The position numbers and the translations under genes are program-made. The notes beneath the pieces were generated by a model. It saw nothing but the letters and a program-made list of their open reading frames with translations. It searched no databases and was not told the origin of the DNA. A stretch of DNA of 36,588 nt from Candidatus Bipolaricaulota bacterium (GTDB taxonomy: Bacteria > Bipolaricaulota > Bipolaricaulia > UBA7950 > UBA9294): assembly GCA_026390345.1 (NCBI GenBank), contig JAPLGD010000066.1, positions 1-36,588 of the forward strand, read 5' to 3'. Of the stretch, positions 17,174 through 25,738 are shown piece by piece (position 1 is the first letter of the stretch; every line of letters begins with the position of its first letter).

Positions 17174-17458
17174 ATGCCGAGATCAACCAGGAAGGGTCCC
17201 TACGTCGAGGAGAGCCTTCTCGAGAAGGTGCAGAAGGCGAAACGCGGAGACTTGGGCGAGATCAAGACGTGGTCGCGCTCCTCGATGGTCACGCCCGAGA
17301 TGGTGGGGCTGACGATCAAGGTGCACAACGGGAAACTCCACCTCCCGGTGTCGATTGTCGAGAACATGGTGGGACACAAGCTCGGGGAGTTCGCCCCGAC
17401 GCGGACGTTCCGCAGCCACGGTGGAATGAAGAAGAAAAAGGCGCCAGGCCTGACTTAG
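17174..17458 (+). CDS. rpsS: 30S ribosomal protein S19
   Basis: 94-residue protein of the 30S head that contacts S13 and the A-site finger. It starts [19 protein letters not shown] and carries the conserved [20 protein letters not shown] and [20 protein letters not shown] segments. Length is typical (~92). An AGGAGG site lies directly upstream at 17164-17169. It is followed 7 bases later by rplV. Confidence 0.97.
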   Translation: MPRSTRKGPYVEESLLEKVQKAKRGDLGEIKTWSRSSMVTPEMVGLTIKVHNGKLHLPVSIVENMVGHKLGEFAPTRTFRSHGGMKKKKAPGLT

Positions 17459-17465
17459 GAGAGAT

Positions 17466-17807
17466 ATGGAAGCACGGGCAGTGGCACGATTTGTTCGCAT
17501 GTCGCCGCGTAAGGCTCGCCTCGTGATCGATGCGATCCGAGGTAAGGACGTGAACGAGGCGCTCAAGATCGTCCGGCTCTCGAGCAAGAAGACGGCGCTG
17601 CCGATCCGCAAGACGCTCGAATCGGCGATCGCGAACGCGGAGAACAACTTCGACGTGGACGTCGATCAGCTCGTCGTCGTACGGGCGACTGTGGACATGG
17701 GACGGTCTCTCCGCCGAATGCAGCCCCGTGCGTACGGACGGGCGGACGTCATCCGCCACGCGACGAGCCACATCACGATCGTCGTCGGCGACAAGGGGCG
17801 TGAGTAA
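17466..17807 (+). CDS. rplV: 50S ribosomal protein L22
   Basis: 113-residue protein whose beta-hairpin lines the exit tunnel near the macrolide site. Conserved features are RFVRMSPRKARLVIDAIRGK, ANAENNFDVDVDQLVVVRAT, and the hairpin and tail RRMQPRAYGRADVIRHATSH. An AGGAGA site is 4 bases before the ATG. The TAA stop shares one base with the rpsC ATG, so the two are probably translationally coupled. Confidence 0.96.
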   Translation: MEARAVARFVRMSPRKARLVIDAIRGKDVNEALKIVRLSSKKTALPIRKTLESAIANAENNFDVDVDQLVVVRATVDMGRSLRRMQPRAYGRADVIRHATSHITIVVGDKGRE

Positions 17808-18460
17808 TGGGCCAGAAGATCAATCCGGTCGGCTTCCGCATCGGGATCACTCGGAAGTGGGTTTCGAACTGGTACAACCCGAAGCTCGCCCCGGAGTACA
17901 TCGCGGAGGACTCGAGGATTCGCGATCTCATCCTCGACCGGTACCGTCGCGCGTCGGTCGCCGAAGTGAACATCGAGCGGTCGAAGGAAGACCGTGTCTC
18001 GATCGTCATCCGGTCAGCGCGGCCCGGGATCATCATCGGCCGAGGCGGGAGCGAGATCGAGTTGCTCCAGAAGGCCCTCGAAAACCTGACGCATCGGAAC
18101 GTCAAAGTCTCGATCCAGGAGATTGAACGGCCTGATCTCGAGGCCCGCTTGATCGCGCAGGATGTCGCGATCCAGATCGAGAACCGAACCGCGCCCGCGC
18201 GTGCCATGAAGGAAGCGATCCGTCGCGTGATGGGGGCCGGGGCGGAAGGTGTGAAGATCAAGACGAGCGGCCGACTTGGTGGCACGGACATCGCCCGCTC
18301 GATCACGATGAAGGAAGGGCGGATCCCCCTCCAGACCTTGCGCGCGGATATCGACTACGGTCTGGTCGAGGCACGGACGAAGTACGGCAACATCGGCGTG
18401 AAGGCTTGGGTGTTCCGCGGCGAGCGGTCCCCCAAGACGCGTCGAGACGAGGTGAAGTAG
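17807..18460 (+). CDS. rpsC: 30S ribosomal protein S3
   Basis: 217-residue protein at the mRNA entry tunnel with helicase-related function. It opens GQKINPVGFRIGITRKWVSN. The KH domain motif is ARPGIIIGRGGSEIE, with GRGG as the GxxG loop. The C-terminal domain includes TSGRLGGTDIARSITMKEGR, followed by IPLQTLRADIDYGL and YGNIGVKAWVFRGE. The length is normal (~210-230). Overlaps the rplV stop by one base and is followed by rplP after one base. Confidence 0.97.
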   Translation: MGQKINPVGFRIGITRKWVSNWYNPKLAPEYIAEDSRIRDLILDRYRRASVAEVNIERSKEDRVSIVIRSARPGIIIGRGGSEIELLQKALENLTHRNVKVSIQEIERPDLEARLIAQDVAIQIENRTAPARAMKEAIRRVMGAGAEGVKIKTSGRLGGTDIARSITMKEGRIPLQTLRADIDYGLVEARTKYGNIGVKAWVFRGERSPKTRRDEVK

Positions 18461-18461
18461 C

Positions 18462-18893
18462 ATGGCGCTCCTCTTCCCCAAGCGAACGAAGTACCGGAAG
18501 ATGCACCGCGGTCGCAGGACCGGAAAGGCGACGCGGGGCAACCAAATTGCTTTCGGCGACTTCGGGATCCAGTCGCTCGAGGCCGCGTGGATCACGCAGG
18601 CGCAGATCGAGGCGTGCCGCACGACGATCACTCGTACCACTCAGCGCGGCGCGCGCCTGTGGATTCGCATCTTCCCCGACAAGTCGATCACGAAGCACCC
18701 GGCGGAAGCGCGAATGGGAAAAGGGAAGGGCCCGGTCGATCACTGGGTCGCCGTCGTACGCCCGGGGAGCGTCCTGTTTGAGATTTCCGGCCTCACCGAA
18801 GAGCAGGCGAAGCGGGTTCACTACCTCGTGGGCAACAAGCTGCCGGTTCGGACGAGGCTGAAGCGGAGAACGGTTCTTGGAGGAGAGGTATGA
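18462..18893 (+). CDS. rplP: 50S ribosomal protein L16
   Basis: 143-residue large-subunit protein near the A-site tRNA, homologous to eukaryotic uL16. It has [20 protein letters not shown] at the start, [20 protein letters not shown], and [20 protein letters not shown], where the conserved Arg of EARMGKG can be hydroxylated in E. coli L16. [19 protein letters not shown] follows. Overlaps rpmC by 4 bases. Confidence 0.97.
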   Translation: MALLFPKRTKYRKMHRGRRTGKATRGNQIAFGDFGIQSLEAAWITQAQIEACRTTITRTTQRGARLWIRIFPDKSITKHPAEARMGKGKGPVDHWVAVVRPGSVLFEISGLTEEQAKRVHYLVGNKLPVRTRLKRRTVLGGEV

Positions 18894-19090
18894 AGGCGGG
18901 AGAACTGCGTGACTTGACGCTCGCCGAGCTGGAGCACAAGGAGCGCGAGCTGAAGCGCAAGCTGTTCAACCTCCGTTTCCAGCGCGCAACCGGGCAGCTC
19001 GACAACTCGGCCGAGCTGAAGAAGACGCGCCGGGACGTGGCCCGCGTCATGACGGTGGCCGCGCAGAAGGGGCGGGAGGCGGGGCGATGA
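18890..19090 (+). CDS. rpmC: 50S ribosomal protein L29
   Basis: 66-residue two-helix protein next to L23 at the tunnel exit. It shows the family pattern [20 protein letters not shown] then [20 protein letters not shown] and a [12 protein letters not shown] segment. An AGGAGAGG site precedes the ATG, which lies inside the rplP stop. It overlaps rpsQ by 4 bases (ATGA). Confidence 0.95.
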   Translation: MKAGELRDLTLAELEHKERELKRKLFNLRFQRATGQLDNSAELKKTRRDVARVMTVAAQKGREAGR

Positions 19091-19332
19091 GGAAGATGAA
19101 GACGGGTCGCGTCGTGAGCGACCGCATGACCCAGACCATCGTGGTGAGTGTCGAAGAGCGTCGCCTTCACCCGAAGTACCGCAAGCACGTCAGCCGGTCT
19201 TTCAAGTTCCACGCCGACGATCCCCAGGGGCAAGCGGGCGTCGGGGACCTCGTGCGGATCGAGGAGTGCCGTCCGCTGAGCCGGACGAAGCGCTGGCGGT
19301 TGGTCGAGGTCGTCGAGAAGGCGGAGGAATAG
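19087..19332 (+). CDS. rpsQ: 30S ribosomal protein S17
   Basis: 81-residue OB-fold 16S rRNA-binding protein. Signature segments are [40 protein letters not shown] and [20 protein letters not shown], followed by a VVEKAEE tail. Length is typical. It overlaps rpmC by 4 bases and stops two bases before rplN. Confidence 0.96.
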   Translation: MRKMKTGRVVSDRMTQTIVVSVEERRLHPKYRKHVSRSFKFHADDPQGQAGVGDLVRIEECRPLSRTKRWRLVEVVEKAEE

Positions 19333-19334
19333 CC

Positions 19335-19703
19335 ATGATCCAGATGCAGACGATGTTGAAGGTAGCGGACAACTCCGGTGCGAAGATCGTCCGCTGCTTC
19401 AACGTGTTGGGTCCGTCGAACCGCCGCATCGGCGAGATCGGCGACATCATCGTCGGGTCCGTCCGAAAGCGCCTTCCGACGAGCGATATCGAGAAGGGGC
19501 AGATCGTGCGCGGTGTGGTTGTCCGCACGCGACAGGCGTACCGCCGCAAGGACGGGACGTACGTTCGCTTCGACGACAACGCGATCGTGCTGATCAACGC
19601 CCAGGGGGAGCCGATCGGGACCCGCGTCTTCGGTCCGGTGGCTCGCGAGCTGCGCGACAAGAAGATGATGCGCATCATCTCGCTTGCGCCCGAGGTTCTG
19701 TAG
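19335..19703 (+). CDS. rplN: 50S ribosomal protein L14
   Basis: 122-residue protein at the subunit interface, contacting L19 and the binding site for ribosome silencing factor RsfS. It starts [20 protein letters not shown], the canonical N-terminus, which fixes the start at 19335 rather than at an earlier in-frame ATG inside rpsQ. It ends with [20 protein letters not shown] and a SLAPEVL tail. Length is exactly that of the family. Confidence 0.98.
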   Translation: MIQMQTMLKVADNSGAKIVRCFNVLGPSNRRIGEIGDIIVGSVRKRLPTSDIEKGQIVRGVVVRTRQAYRRKDGTYVRFDDNAIVLINAQGEPIGTRVFGPVARELRDKKMMRIISLAPEVL

Positions 19704-19712
19704 GGGGTTGCG

Positions 19713-20024
19713 ATGAGAAAAGTGCGCAAGGGCGACCGGGTTCAGGTCATCGCGGGGGACGAGCGCGGGAAGACCGGCAAGGTCCTCGTCGTGCTCGACG
19801 AGAAGAACCGGATCATCGTTGAGAACATCAACATGATCACGAAGCACCAGCGCGCGACGCAGAACCTGCGCGAGCCGGGAATCATCAAGAGGGAAGGGCC
19901 GATTCACATCTCGAACGTCCTGCCGGTCTGCCCGGAGTGCGACAAGCCGACGCGGATCGCGTTCGCCGACGTTGACGGGAAGAAGATGCGGCAGTGCAAG
20001 CAGTGTGGGGAGACCTTCGAGTGA
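19713..20024 (+). CDS. rplX: 50S ribosomal protein L24 with C-terminal zinc-ribbon-like motif
   Basis: 103-residue assembly initiator protein with a KOW motif (VRKGDRVQVIAGDERGKTGK). The C-terminal part carries two cysteine pairs, CPEC (Cys73, Cys76) and CKQC (Cys95, Cys98), consistent with a zinc-binding L24 variant; E. coli L24 lacks such a site. Along with zinc-type S4, S14 and L36 in the same cluster, this points to an ancestral zinc-rich ribosome. The TGA stop overlaps the rplE ATG by one base. Confidence 0.96.
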   Translation: MRKVRKGDRVQVIAGDERGKTGKVLVVLDEKNRIIVENINMITKHQRATQNLREPGIIKREGPIHISNVLPVCPECDKPTRIAFADVDGKKMRQCKQCGETFE

Positions 20025-20557
20025 TGCTGCTACGTGAACGATACGCGAAAGAGATCGCTCCGAAGTTGAAACAGGAGCTCGGAATCTCCAACGTCATGGA
20101 GCTTCCGCGGGTTGAGAAGATCGTCATCAACATGGGCGTCGCGGAGAAGGACAACCCGAAGGTCCTCGAGGGTGCCGTTGCGAACCTCGCGAAGATCACG
20201 GGCCAGAAGCCCATCGTGACCAAAGCGAAGAAGTCCATCTCGGACTTCAAGCTGACGGCCGGAGACCCGATCGGGTGCAAGGTGACGCTGCGAGGCGAGC
20301 GGGCGTACGAGTTCCTGAACAAGCTGTTCAACGTCGTCCTCCCCGGCATCCGGGACTTCCGCGGTGTGTCGTCGTCCTCGTTCGACGGGCGCGGCAACTA
20401 CACCATCGGTATGACGGAGCAACTGACGTTCCCGGAGATCGAGTACAACGAGATCGTCAAGACTCAGGGCATGGATATTACCATCGTGACGACGGCCCGC
20501 GATGACCGCGAGGGATACGTGTTCCTCAAGGCGCTCGGGCTGGCGTTCAACGACTAG
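20024..20557 (+). CDS. rplE: 50S ribosomal protein L5
   Basis: 177-residue protein of the central protuberance that binds 5S rRNA and contacts P-site tRNA. Conserved parts are NVMELPRVEKIVINMGVAEK, GQKPIVTKAKKSISDFKLTA, IGCKVTLRGERAYEFLNKLF and IRDFRGVSSSSFDGRGNYTI. The ATG at 20024 is chosen because it gives a typical-length N-terminus and shares a base with the rplX stop; an upstream in-frame ATG at 19994 lies well inside rplX and a GTG at 20021 is possible but less likely. Confidence 0.97.
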   Translation: MLLRERYAKEIAPKLKQELGISNVMELPRVEKIVINMGVAEKDNPKVLEGAVANLAKITGQKPIVTKAKKSISDFKLTAGDPIGCKVTLRGERAYEFLNKLFNVVLPGIRDFRGVSSSSFDGRGNYTIGMTEQLTFPEIEYNEIVKTQGMDITIVTTARDDREGYVFLKALGLAFND

Positions 20558-20566
20558 GGGGCGAGG

Positions 20567-20752
20567 ATGGCGAGTAAAGCGCTGATCAACAAGTGCAACG
20601 AGACGCCGAAGTTCTCTGTCCGGAAGTACCACCGGTGCACGCTCTGCGGGCGTCCGCACGCCTACATTCGGGACTTCGGAATCTGCCGACTCTGCTTCCG
20701 CAAGCTCGCCCACAAGGGCGAGATTCCGGGAGTCATGAAGTCGAGCTGGTAG
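20567..20752 (+). CDS. rpsN: 30S ribosomal protein S14, short zinc-binding type
   Basis: 61-residue S14 of the zinc-containing (type Z, C+) form. Cysteines 24, 27, 40 and 43 form CTLC and CRLC. The [10 protein letters not shown] core and [12 protein letters not shown]-terminus match Thermus and Gram-positive short S14 proteins; E. coli has the ~100-residue zinc-free form. A GGGGGCGAGG ribosome binding region precedes the ATG. Confidence 0.97.
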   Translation: MASKALINKCNETPKFSVRKYHRCTLCGRPHAYIRDFGICRLCFRKLAHKGEIPGVMKSSW

Positions 20753-20758
20753 GAGGAC

Positions 20759-21166
20759 ATGATGATTCCGTATCCGATTGGCGACATGCTGACGCGCATC
20801 CGCAACGCGAACGCGCGGTTCCACGACGACGTGGCGATGCCGCACTCGAAGCTCAAGGGAGCCATTGCCGAGATCCTGGTGAAGGAAGGCTACGTCGCCA
20901 GCTACGAGGTCGTGGAGAAAGAGCCGCAACCGGAGCTCCGGATTCGCCTGAAGTACAGAGGCGAGCGGAACCGGGCGACTCGGGCGATCAGCGCCATCCA
21001 GCTCGTGAGCCGACCGAGCCGACGGGTGTACGCCGCGAAGGATGAGATCCCTCGGCCGCTCGGCGGCATGGGGATCTGCATCGTGTCCACGTCCCAGGGC
21101 GTCCTCTCCGGACGGGAGGCGCAGGAGCGCGGCATCGGCGGCGAAGTTCTGTGTGAGATCTGGTAG
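20759..21166 (+). CDS. rpsH: 30S ribosomal protein S8
   Basis: 135-residue 16S rRNA-binding protein and, in E. coli, the translational repressor of the spc operon. It begins with IPYPIGDMLTRIRNANARFH and includes PHSKLKGAIAEILVKEGYVA and the conserved C-terminal GGMGICIVSTSQGVLSGREA. Two ATG codons are adjacent (20759 and 20762); either would work with the AGGAGG site at 20751-20756. The first is given here. Confidence 0.96.
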   Translation: MMIPYPIGDMLTRIRNANARFHDDVAMPHSKLKGAIAEILVKEGYVASYEVVEKEPQPELRIRLKYRGERNRATRAISAIQLVSRPSRRVYAAKDEIPRPLGGMGICIVSTSQGVLSGREAQERGIGGEVLCEIW

Positions 21167-21178
21167 GGTGATGTCGAA

Positions 21179-21736
21179 ATGTCGAAGGTCGGAAAGGTAC
21201 CCGTCGCAATCCCCGCAGGGGTGAAGGTCACCGTTGAGGCGGCGACGTTCACCGTCGAGGGGAAGCACGGACGGCTGACGCAGGACTACCGTCCCGACAT
21301 GGTGGAGATCGCCGTCGGTGACGGGGTGGCAACCGTCTCCCGGCGCAAGGAGGGCAAGACGTACCGCGCCTACCATGGGCTGTACCGGAGTCTCCTTGCG
21401 AACATGGTGAAGGGCGTCTCGGAGCGGTGGCAGAAGGCGCTCCTCATCCGGGGGTTGGGGTACCGCGGGCGGCTGCAAGGGAACAAGGTCATCCTCGATC
21501 TGGGCTACGCGTTGCCGAAGGAGTACGAGCTGCCCGAAGGGATCGAGGCCGAGTTGCCCAATCCGAACGAAATCGTGATCCGAGGCGCCGACCGGCAGAG
21601 CGTGGGGCAGGTCGCCGCGGAGATTCGGCGGCTTCGGAAGCCGAACGTGTACGACGGCAAGGGCATCCGCTACAAGGACGAGGTTGTCGTGCAGAAGGCC
21701 GGCAAGCTCGGCGGTCCGGGTGCCAGCGGCGCCTAG
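21179..21736 (+). CDS. rplF: 50S ribosomal protein L6
   Basis: 185-residue protein at the base of the L7/L12 stalk near the sarcin-ricin loop. It shows the two repeated RNA-recognition-like domains: the N-terminal GKVPVAIPAGVKVTVEAATF and TVEGKHGRLTQDY, and the C-terminal LLIRGLGYRGRLQGNKVILD and the conserved KGIRYKDEVVVQKAGK. Length is typical (~178-185). The ATG at 21179 is in the correct frame; an ATG at 21171 is out of frame. Confidence 0.97.
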   Translation: MSKVGKVPVAIPAGVKVTVEAATFTVEGKHGRLTQDYRPDMVEIAVGDGVATVSRRKEGKTYRAYHGLYRSLLANMVKGVSERWQKALLIRGLGYRGRLQGNKVILDLGYALPKEYELPEGIEAELPNPNEIVIRGADRQSVGQVAAEIRRLRKPNVYDGKGIRYKDEVVVQKAGKLGGPGASGA

Positions 21737-21748
21737 GGAGTGTGAAGG

Positions 21749-22111
21749 ATGGCGAGGTCTAACCGGGCTCTGGAGAGGCAGAAGCGGCATCGCCGGATTC
21801 GGAAGCAGGTCATCGGATCCAGCGACAGACCCCGCTTGTGCATCACGAAGACGTTGCGTCACCTGTACGTGCAGATCATCGACGACAGTGCCGGCCGCAC
21901 GCTGGCGCAGGCGTCGACGCTCGATTCCAGTTTGCGCGGCGAGGTGGCGGGGCCGAACGCCAAGACGGCGATTCGGGTCGCCGCCCTGCTCGTCGAGCGA
22001 GCGGGACAGGCCGGAGTGCGAGCGGTGGTTTTTGACCGCGGCGGACACCCGTACCACGGTGTGGTCTCGGCCTTTGCGGAGGAGTGTCGCAAGGGAGGAT
22101 TGCAGTTTTGA
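21749..22111 (+). CDS. rplR: 50S ribosomal protein L18
   Basis: 120-residue 5S rRNA-binding protein of the central protuberance. Family features are QKRHRRIRKQVIGSSDRPRL, KTLRHLYVQIIDDSAGRTLA, and the C-terminal VVFDRGGHPYHGVVSAFAEE, then [16 protein letters not shown] site precedes the ATG. Its stop overlaps the proposed TTG start of rpsE. Confidence 0.97.
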   Translation: MARSNRALERQKRHRRIRKQVIGSSDRPRLCITKTLRHLYVQIIDDSAGRTLAQASTLDSSLRGEVAGPNAKTAIRVAALLVERAGQAGVRAVVFDRGGHPYHGVVSAFAEECRKGGLQF

Positions 22112-22605
22112 TCAGCCACGACGAGTTTGAGAACGAGATCATCGACATCCGACGGGTCAGCAAGGTCACGAAGGGTGGTCGGAACCTCCGCTTCCGCGTC
22201 ACGATGGTCGTTGGAGACCGGAAGGGCCAGGTCGGGGTCGGCGTCGGGAGCACGACCGAGATCCCGCGGGCCATCCAGCAGGCGATCCGCGACGCGAAGA
22301 AACACATGGTGACCGTCAACATGGACGGCGACACGATCCCGCACGAGATCCACGGGAAGTTCAAGGCGGGCAACGTCCTGTTGAAGCCCGCGTACCCGGG
22401 AACGGGGCTGATTGCTGGCGTGACGGTCGGGGCGATCTGTCGCCTTGCCGGCATCAAGGACGTCCTGACGAAGTCGATCGGGACCACGAACCCCCTCACC
22501 CTTTCCCGTGCCGCGCTCGACGGCCTCGCACATCTCCGCGATCGACGCGACGTCGAGCAGCTGCGTGGCGTCCGCACGACTGAGGAGGCTGGGCATGCGG
22601 CTTGA
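22108..22605 (+). CDS. rpsE: 30S ribosomal protein S5 (TTG start proposed)
   Basis: 165-residue fidelity protein at the mRNA entry tunnel. The double-stranded RNA-binding-like N-terminal domain is [20 protein letters not shown], followed by [20 protein letters not shown]; the C-terminal domain includes [20 protein letters not shown] and [17 protein letters not shown]. The start is proposed as TTG at 22108, 9 bases after AAGGGAGG (22091-22098), forming a 4-base overlap with the rplR stop. A GTG at 22084 is the alternative and would add 8 residues, but its extension covers the ribosome binding site. rpmD (L30), usually next, is absent; rplO overlaps the 3' end by 11 bases. Confidence 0.95.
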   Translation: MISHDEFENEIIDIRRVSKVTKGGRNLRFRVTMVVGDRKGQVGVGVGSTTEIPRAIQQAIRDAKKHMVTVNMDGDTIPHEIHGKFKAGNVLLKPAYPGTGLIAGVTVGAICRLAGIKDVLTKSIGTTNPLTLSRAALDGLAHLRDRRDVEQLRGVRTTEEAGHAA

Positions 22606-23041
22606 AGATCTTCGCCCGACGCAGGGAAGCACCCACCGCAGGAAGCGGGTGGGCCGCGGGTACGGCTCGGGCCATGGAGGCCACGAGAGCGGCCGCGGGA
22701 CCAAGGGACAGAATTCCCGCAGTGGCGGCGGGACGCGGCTTGGATACGAGGGCGGCCAGACGCCGATTTGGATGCGCGTTCCGAAGCGGGGATTCCACAA
22801 CTACTCCCGTATTGAGTACGCGTGCGTGAACGTCGACACCCTCGAGGCGCGCTTTGAAGCCCGCGAGGAAGTGACTCCGGAGGTTCTTCTCGAGATGCGC
22901 CTCGTGCGGGGGCGGAAGCCTCTCGTCAAGATCCTTGGCCGCGGCGACCTCTCGAAGCCCCTCACGGTTCGTGCGCACCGGTTCGCCGCGGAGGCGAAGC
23001 GGAAGATCGAGGCGGCGGGCGGCAAGGCCGAGGTGATCTAG
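22595..23041 (+). CDS. rplO: 50S ribosomal protein L15
   Basis: 148-residue late-assembly protein of the large subunit. It has the family N-terminus [20 protein letters not shown] and the Gly-rich [20 protein letters not shown] extension that threads into 23S rRNA, then [20 protein letters not shown]. The ATG at 22595 is preferred over an earlier in-frame start inside rpsE because it matches the conserved N-terminus and follows TGAGGAGG. It is 2 bases before secY. Confidence 0.97.
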   Translation: MRLEDLRPTQGSTHRRKRVGRGYGSGHGGHESGRGTKGQNSRSGGGTRLGYEGGQTPIWMRVPKRGFHNYSRIEYACVNVDTLEARFEAREEVTPEVLLEMRLVRGRKPLVKILGRGDLSKPLTVRAHRFAAEAKRKIEAAGGKAEVI

Positions 23042-23043
23042 CC

Positions 23044-24333
23044 GTGTGGGAGAAGTTCACCAGCCTATTCAAGGTTCCCGAGCTCCGGAAGCGCATCATG
23101 TTCACGCTCGGGGCGATCATCGTGTTCCGGATCGGGACGCACATCACGGTTCCGGGCGTGAGCCGAGAGCTCCTGAGCGACTTCTTCACGCAGCAGGGCG
23201 GCGGCATCTTCGACTTCCTGAACATGTTCACGGGCGGGGCGCTCTCGCGATTCTCGTTGTTCGCGCTCGGCGTGACACCGTACATCAACGCGTCGATTAT
23301 CTTCAGCCTCTTGACGTCGGTCGTGCCGAAGCTGAAGGAACTGCAGCAGCAGGGGCGCGAAGGGCGACGGAAGATCACCACCTATACTCGATGGGCGACG
23401 CTCTTGCTCGCCGTCGTCGAAGGCGCGTTCATGACGAGCATGATCCGGGGAGCGGCTACCACGTCGTCGCCGATCTTGTTCTACGTCACGACCGTGATCG
23501 CCCTCACCACGGGGACCGTTTTCCTGATGTGGCTCGGCGAACGAATGACCGAGAACGGGATCGGGAACGGGATCAGCATGCTGATCATGATCGGCATTCT
23601 GTCGCGCTTCCCGGCGTCGTTGAACTCGATGTGGACGAGCATCAGCACCGGGTCGGCGCACCCGCTGTGGGGCGTAGCGTTCATCGGCCTTCTGATCGTC
23701 GTGATCGCCGCGATGACGATCATGCAGCAGGGGCAGCGGAAGATTCAGATCCAGTACGCGAAGCGGACGATGGGCCGTCGGATCTACGGCGGACACACGT
23801 CGCACCTGCCGTTGCGCGTCAACCAGGGCGGCGTTATCCCGATCATCTTCGCGTCGGCCCTGCTCAGCCTGCCCGTGACGTTGTTCCAGGCGATTCCTTC
23901 GCTGAAGGCGTACCTGCCGTGGATCGAGTCGGGAAGCCTGATCTACGTCACAGCGTACGTGCTCCTGATCTTCTTCTTCACGTACTTCTATAGCTCGATC
24001 GTCTTCGATCCGAACGACGTCGCGAAGAACGTCCGTGAGGCAGGCGGGTTCGTCCCCGGGGTGCGCCCCGGCAAGCCGACGGCGGACTACATCGTCAGCG
24101 TCATGAACCGCATCCTCCTCGTCGGCGCGCTGTTCCTTTCAATCGTTGCGGTGCTGCCGTACCTCCTGTCGTGGGCGAGCGGCCTGTCGACGATGTTCTT
24201 GATCGGCGGCACGTCGCTGCTGATCGTCGTGGGCGTCGGCATCGACACGATCATGCAGATGGAGGCCCACCTCGTCATGCGCCACTACGAGAGCTTGACG
24301 AAGTCGGGGCGGCTCCTGGGAAGGAAGGGCTGA
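23044..24333 (+). CDS. secY: Preprotein translocase subunit SecY
   Basis: 429-residue channel-forming inner-membrane protein of the SecYEG translocon. It is built from ten predicted transmembrane helices; the first (IMFTLGAIIVFRIGTHITVP) and the plug region (IFDFLNMFTGGALSRFSLFA) are clear. Other SecY hallmarks are GVTPYINASIIFSLLTSVVP, TENGIGNGISMLIMIGI, LPLRVNQGGVIPIIFASALL and the FDPNDVAKNVREAGGFVPGV cytoplasmic loop important for SecA and ribosome interaction. The start is GTG. The stop overlaps the adk ATG (TGATG). Confidence 0.97.
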   Translation: MWEKFTSLFKVPELRKRIMFTLGAIIVFRIGTHITVPGVSRELLSDFFTQQGGGIFDFLNMFTGGALSRFSLFALGVTPYINASIIFSLLTSVVPKLKELQQQGREGRRKITTYTRWATLLLAVVEGAFMTSMIRGAATTSSPILFYVTTVIALTTGTVFLMWLGERMTENGIGNGISMLIMIGILSRFPASLNSMWTSISTGSAHPLWGVAFIGLLIVVIAAMTIMQQGQRKIQIQYAKRTMGRRIYGGHTSHLPLRVNQGGVIPIIFASALLSLPVTLFQAIPSLKAYLPWIESGSLIYVTAYVLLIFFFTYFYSSIVFDPNDVAKNVREAGGFVPGVRPGKPTADYIVSVMNRILLVGALFLSIVAVLPYLLSWASGLSTMFLIGGTSLLIVVGVGIDTIMQMEAHLVMRHYESLTKSGRLLGRKG

Positions 24334-24965
24334 TGGGCGCGACGCGGATCGTGTTCCTCGGCCCCCCGGGCGCCGGCAAGGGGACTCAAGCCAAGCGAGT
24401 GGTCGTCGATCTCGGGCTCGAGCACCTCTCGACGGGTGACATCCTGCGTGAGGAGGTCGCTCGGTCGACGGGTCTCGGCAAGAAGGCGAAGGGATTCATG
24501 GACCGCGGCGAGCTAGTCCCCGACGACCTGATCATCGACATGATCCGTGGTCGCATTGAGCGGGCGAAGAAGGGGTTCGTGCTGGACGGGTTTCCGCGGA
24601 CCGTCGCTCAGGCCGAGGCGTTGGACCGGATCAGCACGTTGGATGCCGTGGTGAACATCGATCTTGCGCGCGCCGAGGTCGTCCGACGGCTCACGGCGCG
24701 TCGGGTGTGCCGCGCGTGCGGGACGATCTACAACCTTGGTTTCAACCTTGCGGCGGGCACGACTCGGTGCGAGGCGTGCGGCGGCGAGCTGTATCAACGG
24801 GATGACGATCAGCCGTCGGTCATCGAGAACCGCTACGACGTGTACGAGCGGTCGACGGCGCCGTTGATTGCCTTCTACCGTGCGCGCGGACTCCTGAAGC
24901 CGGTAGACGGAAAGCTCGGCAGCGATCGGGTGTTCGCAGAGGTCATGCGAATCCTCGCGGCATGA
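24333..24965 (+). CDS. adk: Adenylate kinase, long zinc-binding type
   Basis: 210-residue enzyme that interconverts AMP + ATP and 2 ADP. The P-loop is GPPGAGKGT (residues 10-18). The AMP-binding STGDILREEV, GFVLDGFPRT and LID-domain elements follow. The LID carries four cysteines (126, 129, 146, 149: CRAC, CEAC), a structural zinc site found in Gram-positive and many deep-branching bacteria. DDQPSVIENRYDVYERSTAP closes the active-site region. It shares one base with secY and overlaps map by 4 bases, the standard secY-adk-map order. Confidence 0.97.
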   Translation: MGATRIVFLGPPGAGKGTQAKRVVVDLGLEHLSTGDILREEVARSTGLGKKAKGFMDRGELVPDDLIIDMIRGRIERAKKGFVLDGFPRTVAQAEALDRISTLDAVVNIDLARAEVVRRLTARRVCRACGTIYNLGFNLAAGTTRCEACGGELYQRDDDQPSVIENRYDVYERSTAPLIAFYRARGLLKPVDGKLGSDRVFAEVMRILAA

Positions 24966-25738
24966 TTCCGCTGAAGTCCGCCGCGGAGCTCGAGGTGATG
25001 CAGGAGAACGGAGCGCTCCTTGCAGGCATCCTGAAGCGGCTGTGCGACGACGTCCGGCCGGGGAGGACGACGGCGCACTTCGATCGGCTGGCGCGCCAGC
25101 TGATCGCGGAGTGCGGGGGCGAGACGGCGTTCGATCGGCTCGCCGGGTTCCCGGGCGCGATCAACGCCTCGCTGAACGAGGAGATCGTGCACGGGATCCC
25201 GAGCGACGACCGGGCCCTTGCAGAAGGGGACCTGTTCTCGATCGATATCGGCATGGTGCGGGGCGGGTTCTGCGCCGACATGGCGACGACCGTCGGGGTT
25301 GGCAGAATCAGCGCGGAGGCGCGGAGACTGCTGGAAGTTGGGGAGAAAAGCTTGTGGGAAGGGATTCGGAACGTTAGAATCGGCAACCGAGTGTCGGATG
25401 TGTCCCACGCGATCGGTTCCTTCGTCGAGAGAAGCGGGTACCACGTCGTGCGGGAATACGTCGGGCATGGGATTGGCAGGGAGTTGCATGAAGACCCTCA
25501 GATCCCGAACTACGGTCCGCCGGGGCGCGGACCTCGCCTTCGCGCAGGGATGACCCTCGCGATTGAGCCGATGGTCAAGACGGATCCCCTTCCGACGGAA
25601 GTGCGGGACGATCGGTGGACCGTAGTCACGGCGTCTGGAGGGCTTTCTGTGCATTTTGAACATACGGTCGCATTGACCGAGCAAGGAGCCGCAGTCCTGA
25701 CTCAAGGAGGTGACGCAAGGCGCAGTGTCGACGAATGA
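24962..25738 (+). CDS. map: Methionine aminopeptidase, type I
   Basis: 258-residue dinuclear metalloprotease removing the initiator methionine from nascent proteins. All five metal ligands are identifiable: Asp95 and Asp106 ([16 protein letters not shown]), His169 ([13 protein letters not shown]), Glu202 (LAIEPMV) and Glu233 (VHFEHTVAL). The substrate-contact [18 protein letters not shown] region is also present. The absence of a long insertion places it in type I. It begins inside the adk stop (ATGA) and overlaps infA by 14 bases. Its last ~130 codons are noticeably less GC-rich than neighbouring genes, without any sign of frame disruption. Confidence 0.97.
   Translation: MIPLKSAAELEVMQENGALLAGILKRLCDDVRPGRTTAHFDRLARQLIAECGGETAFDRLAGFPGAINASLNEEIVHGIPSDDRALAEGDLFSIDIGMVRGGFCADMATTVGVGRISAEARRLLEVGEKSLWEGIRNVRIGNRVSDVSHAIGSFVERSGYHVVREYVGHGIGRELHEDPQIPNYGPPGRGPRLRAGMTLAIEPMVKTDPLPTEVRDDRWTVVTASGGLSVHFEHTVALTEQGAAVLTQGGDARRSVDE

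Noticed and set aside
21171-21180. Alternative ATG at 21171 for rplF
   Set aside because: It is out of frame with L6; the ATG at 21179 opens the conserved L6 N-terminus.
20030-22057. Very long open frame on the minus strand opposite rplE-rplR (675 codons)
   Set aside because: It is antisense to several certain ribosomal protein genes, shows no recognisable domain and is rich in Arg, His, Leu and Asp, as expected for antisense shadows of GC-rich coding DNA.
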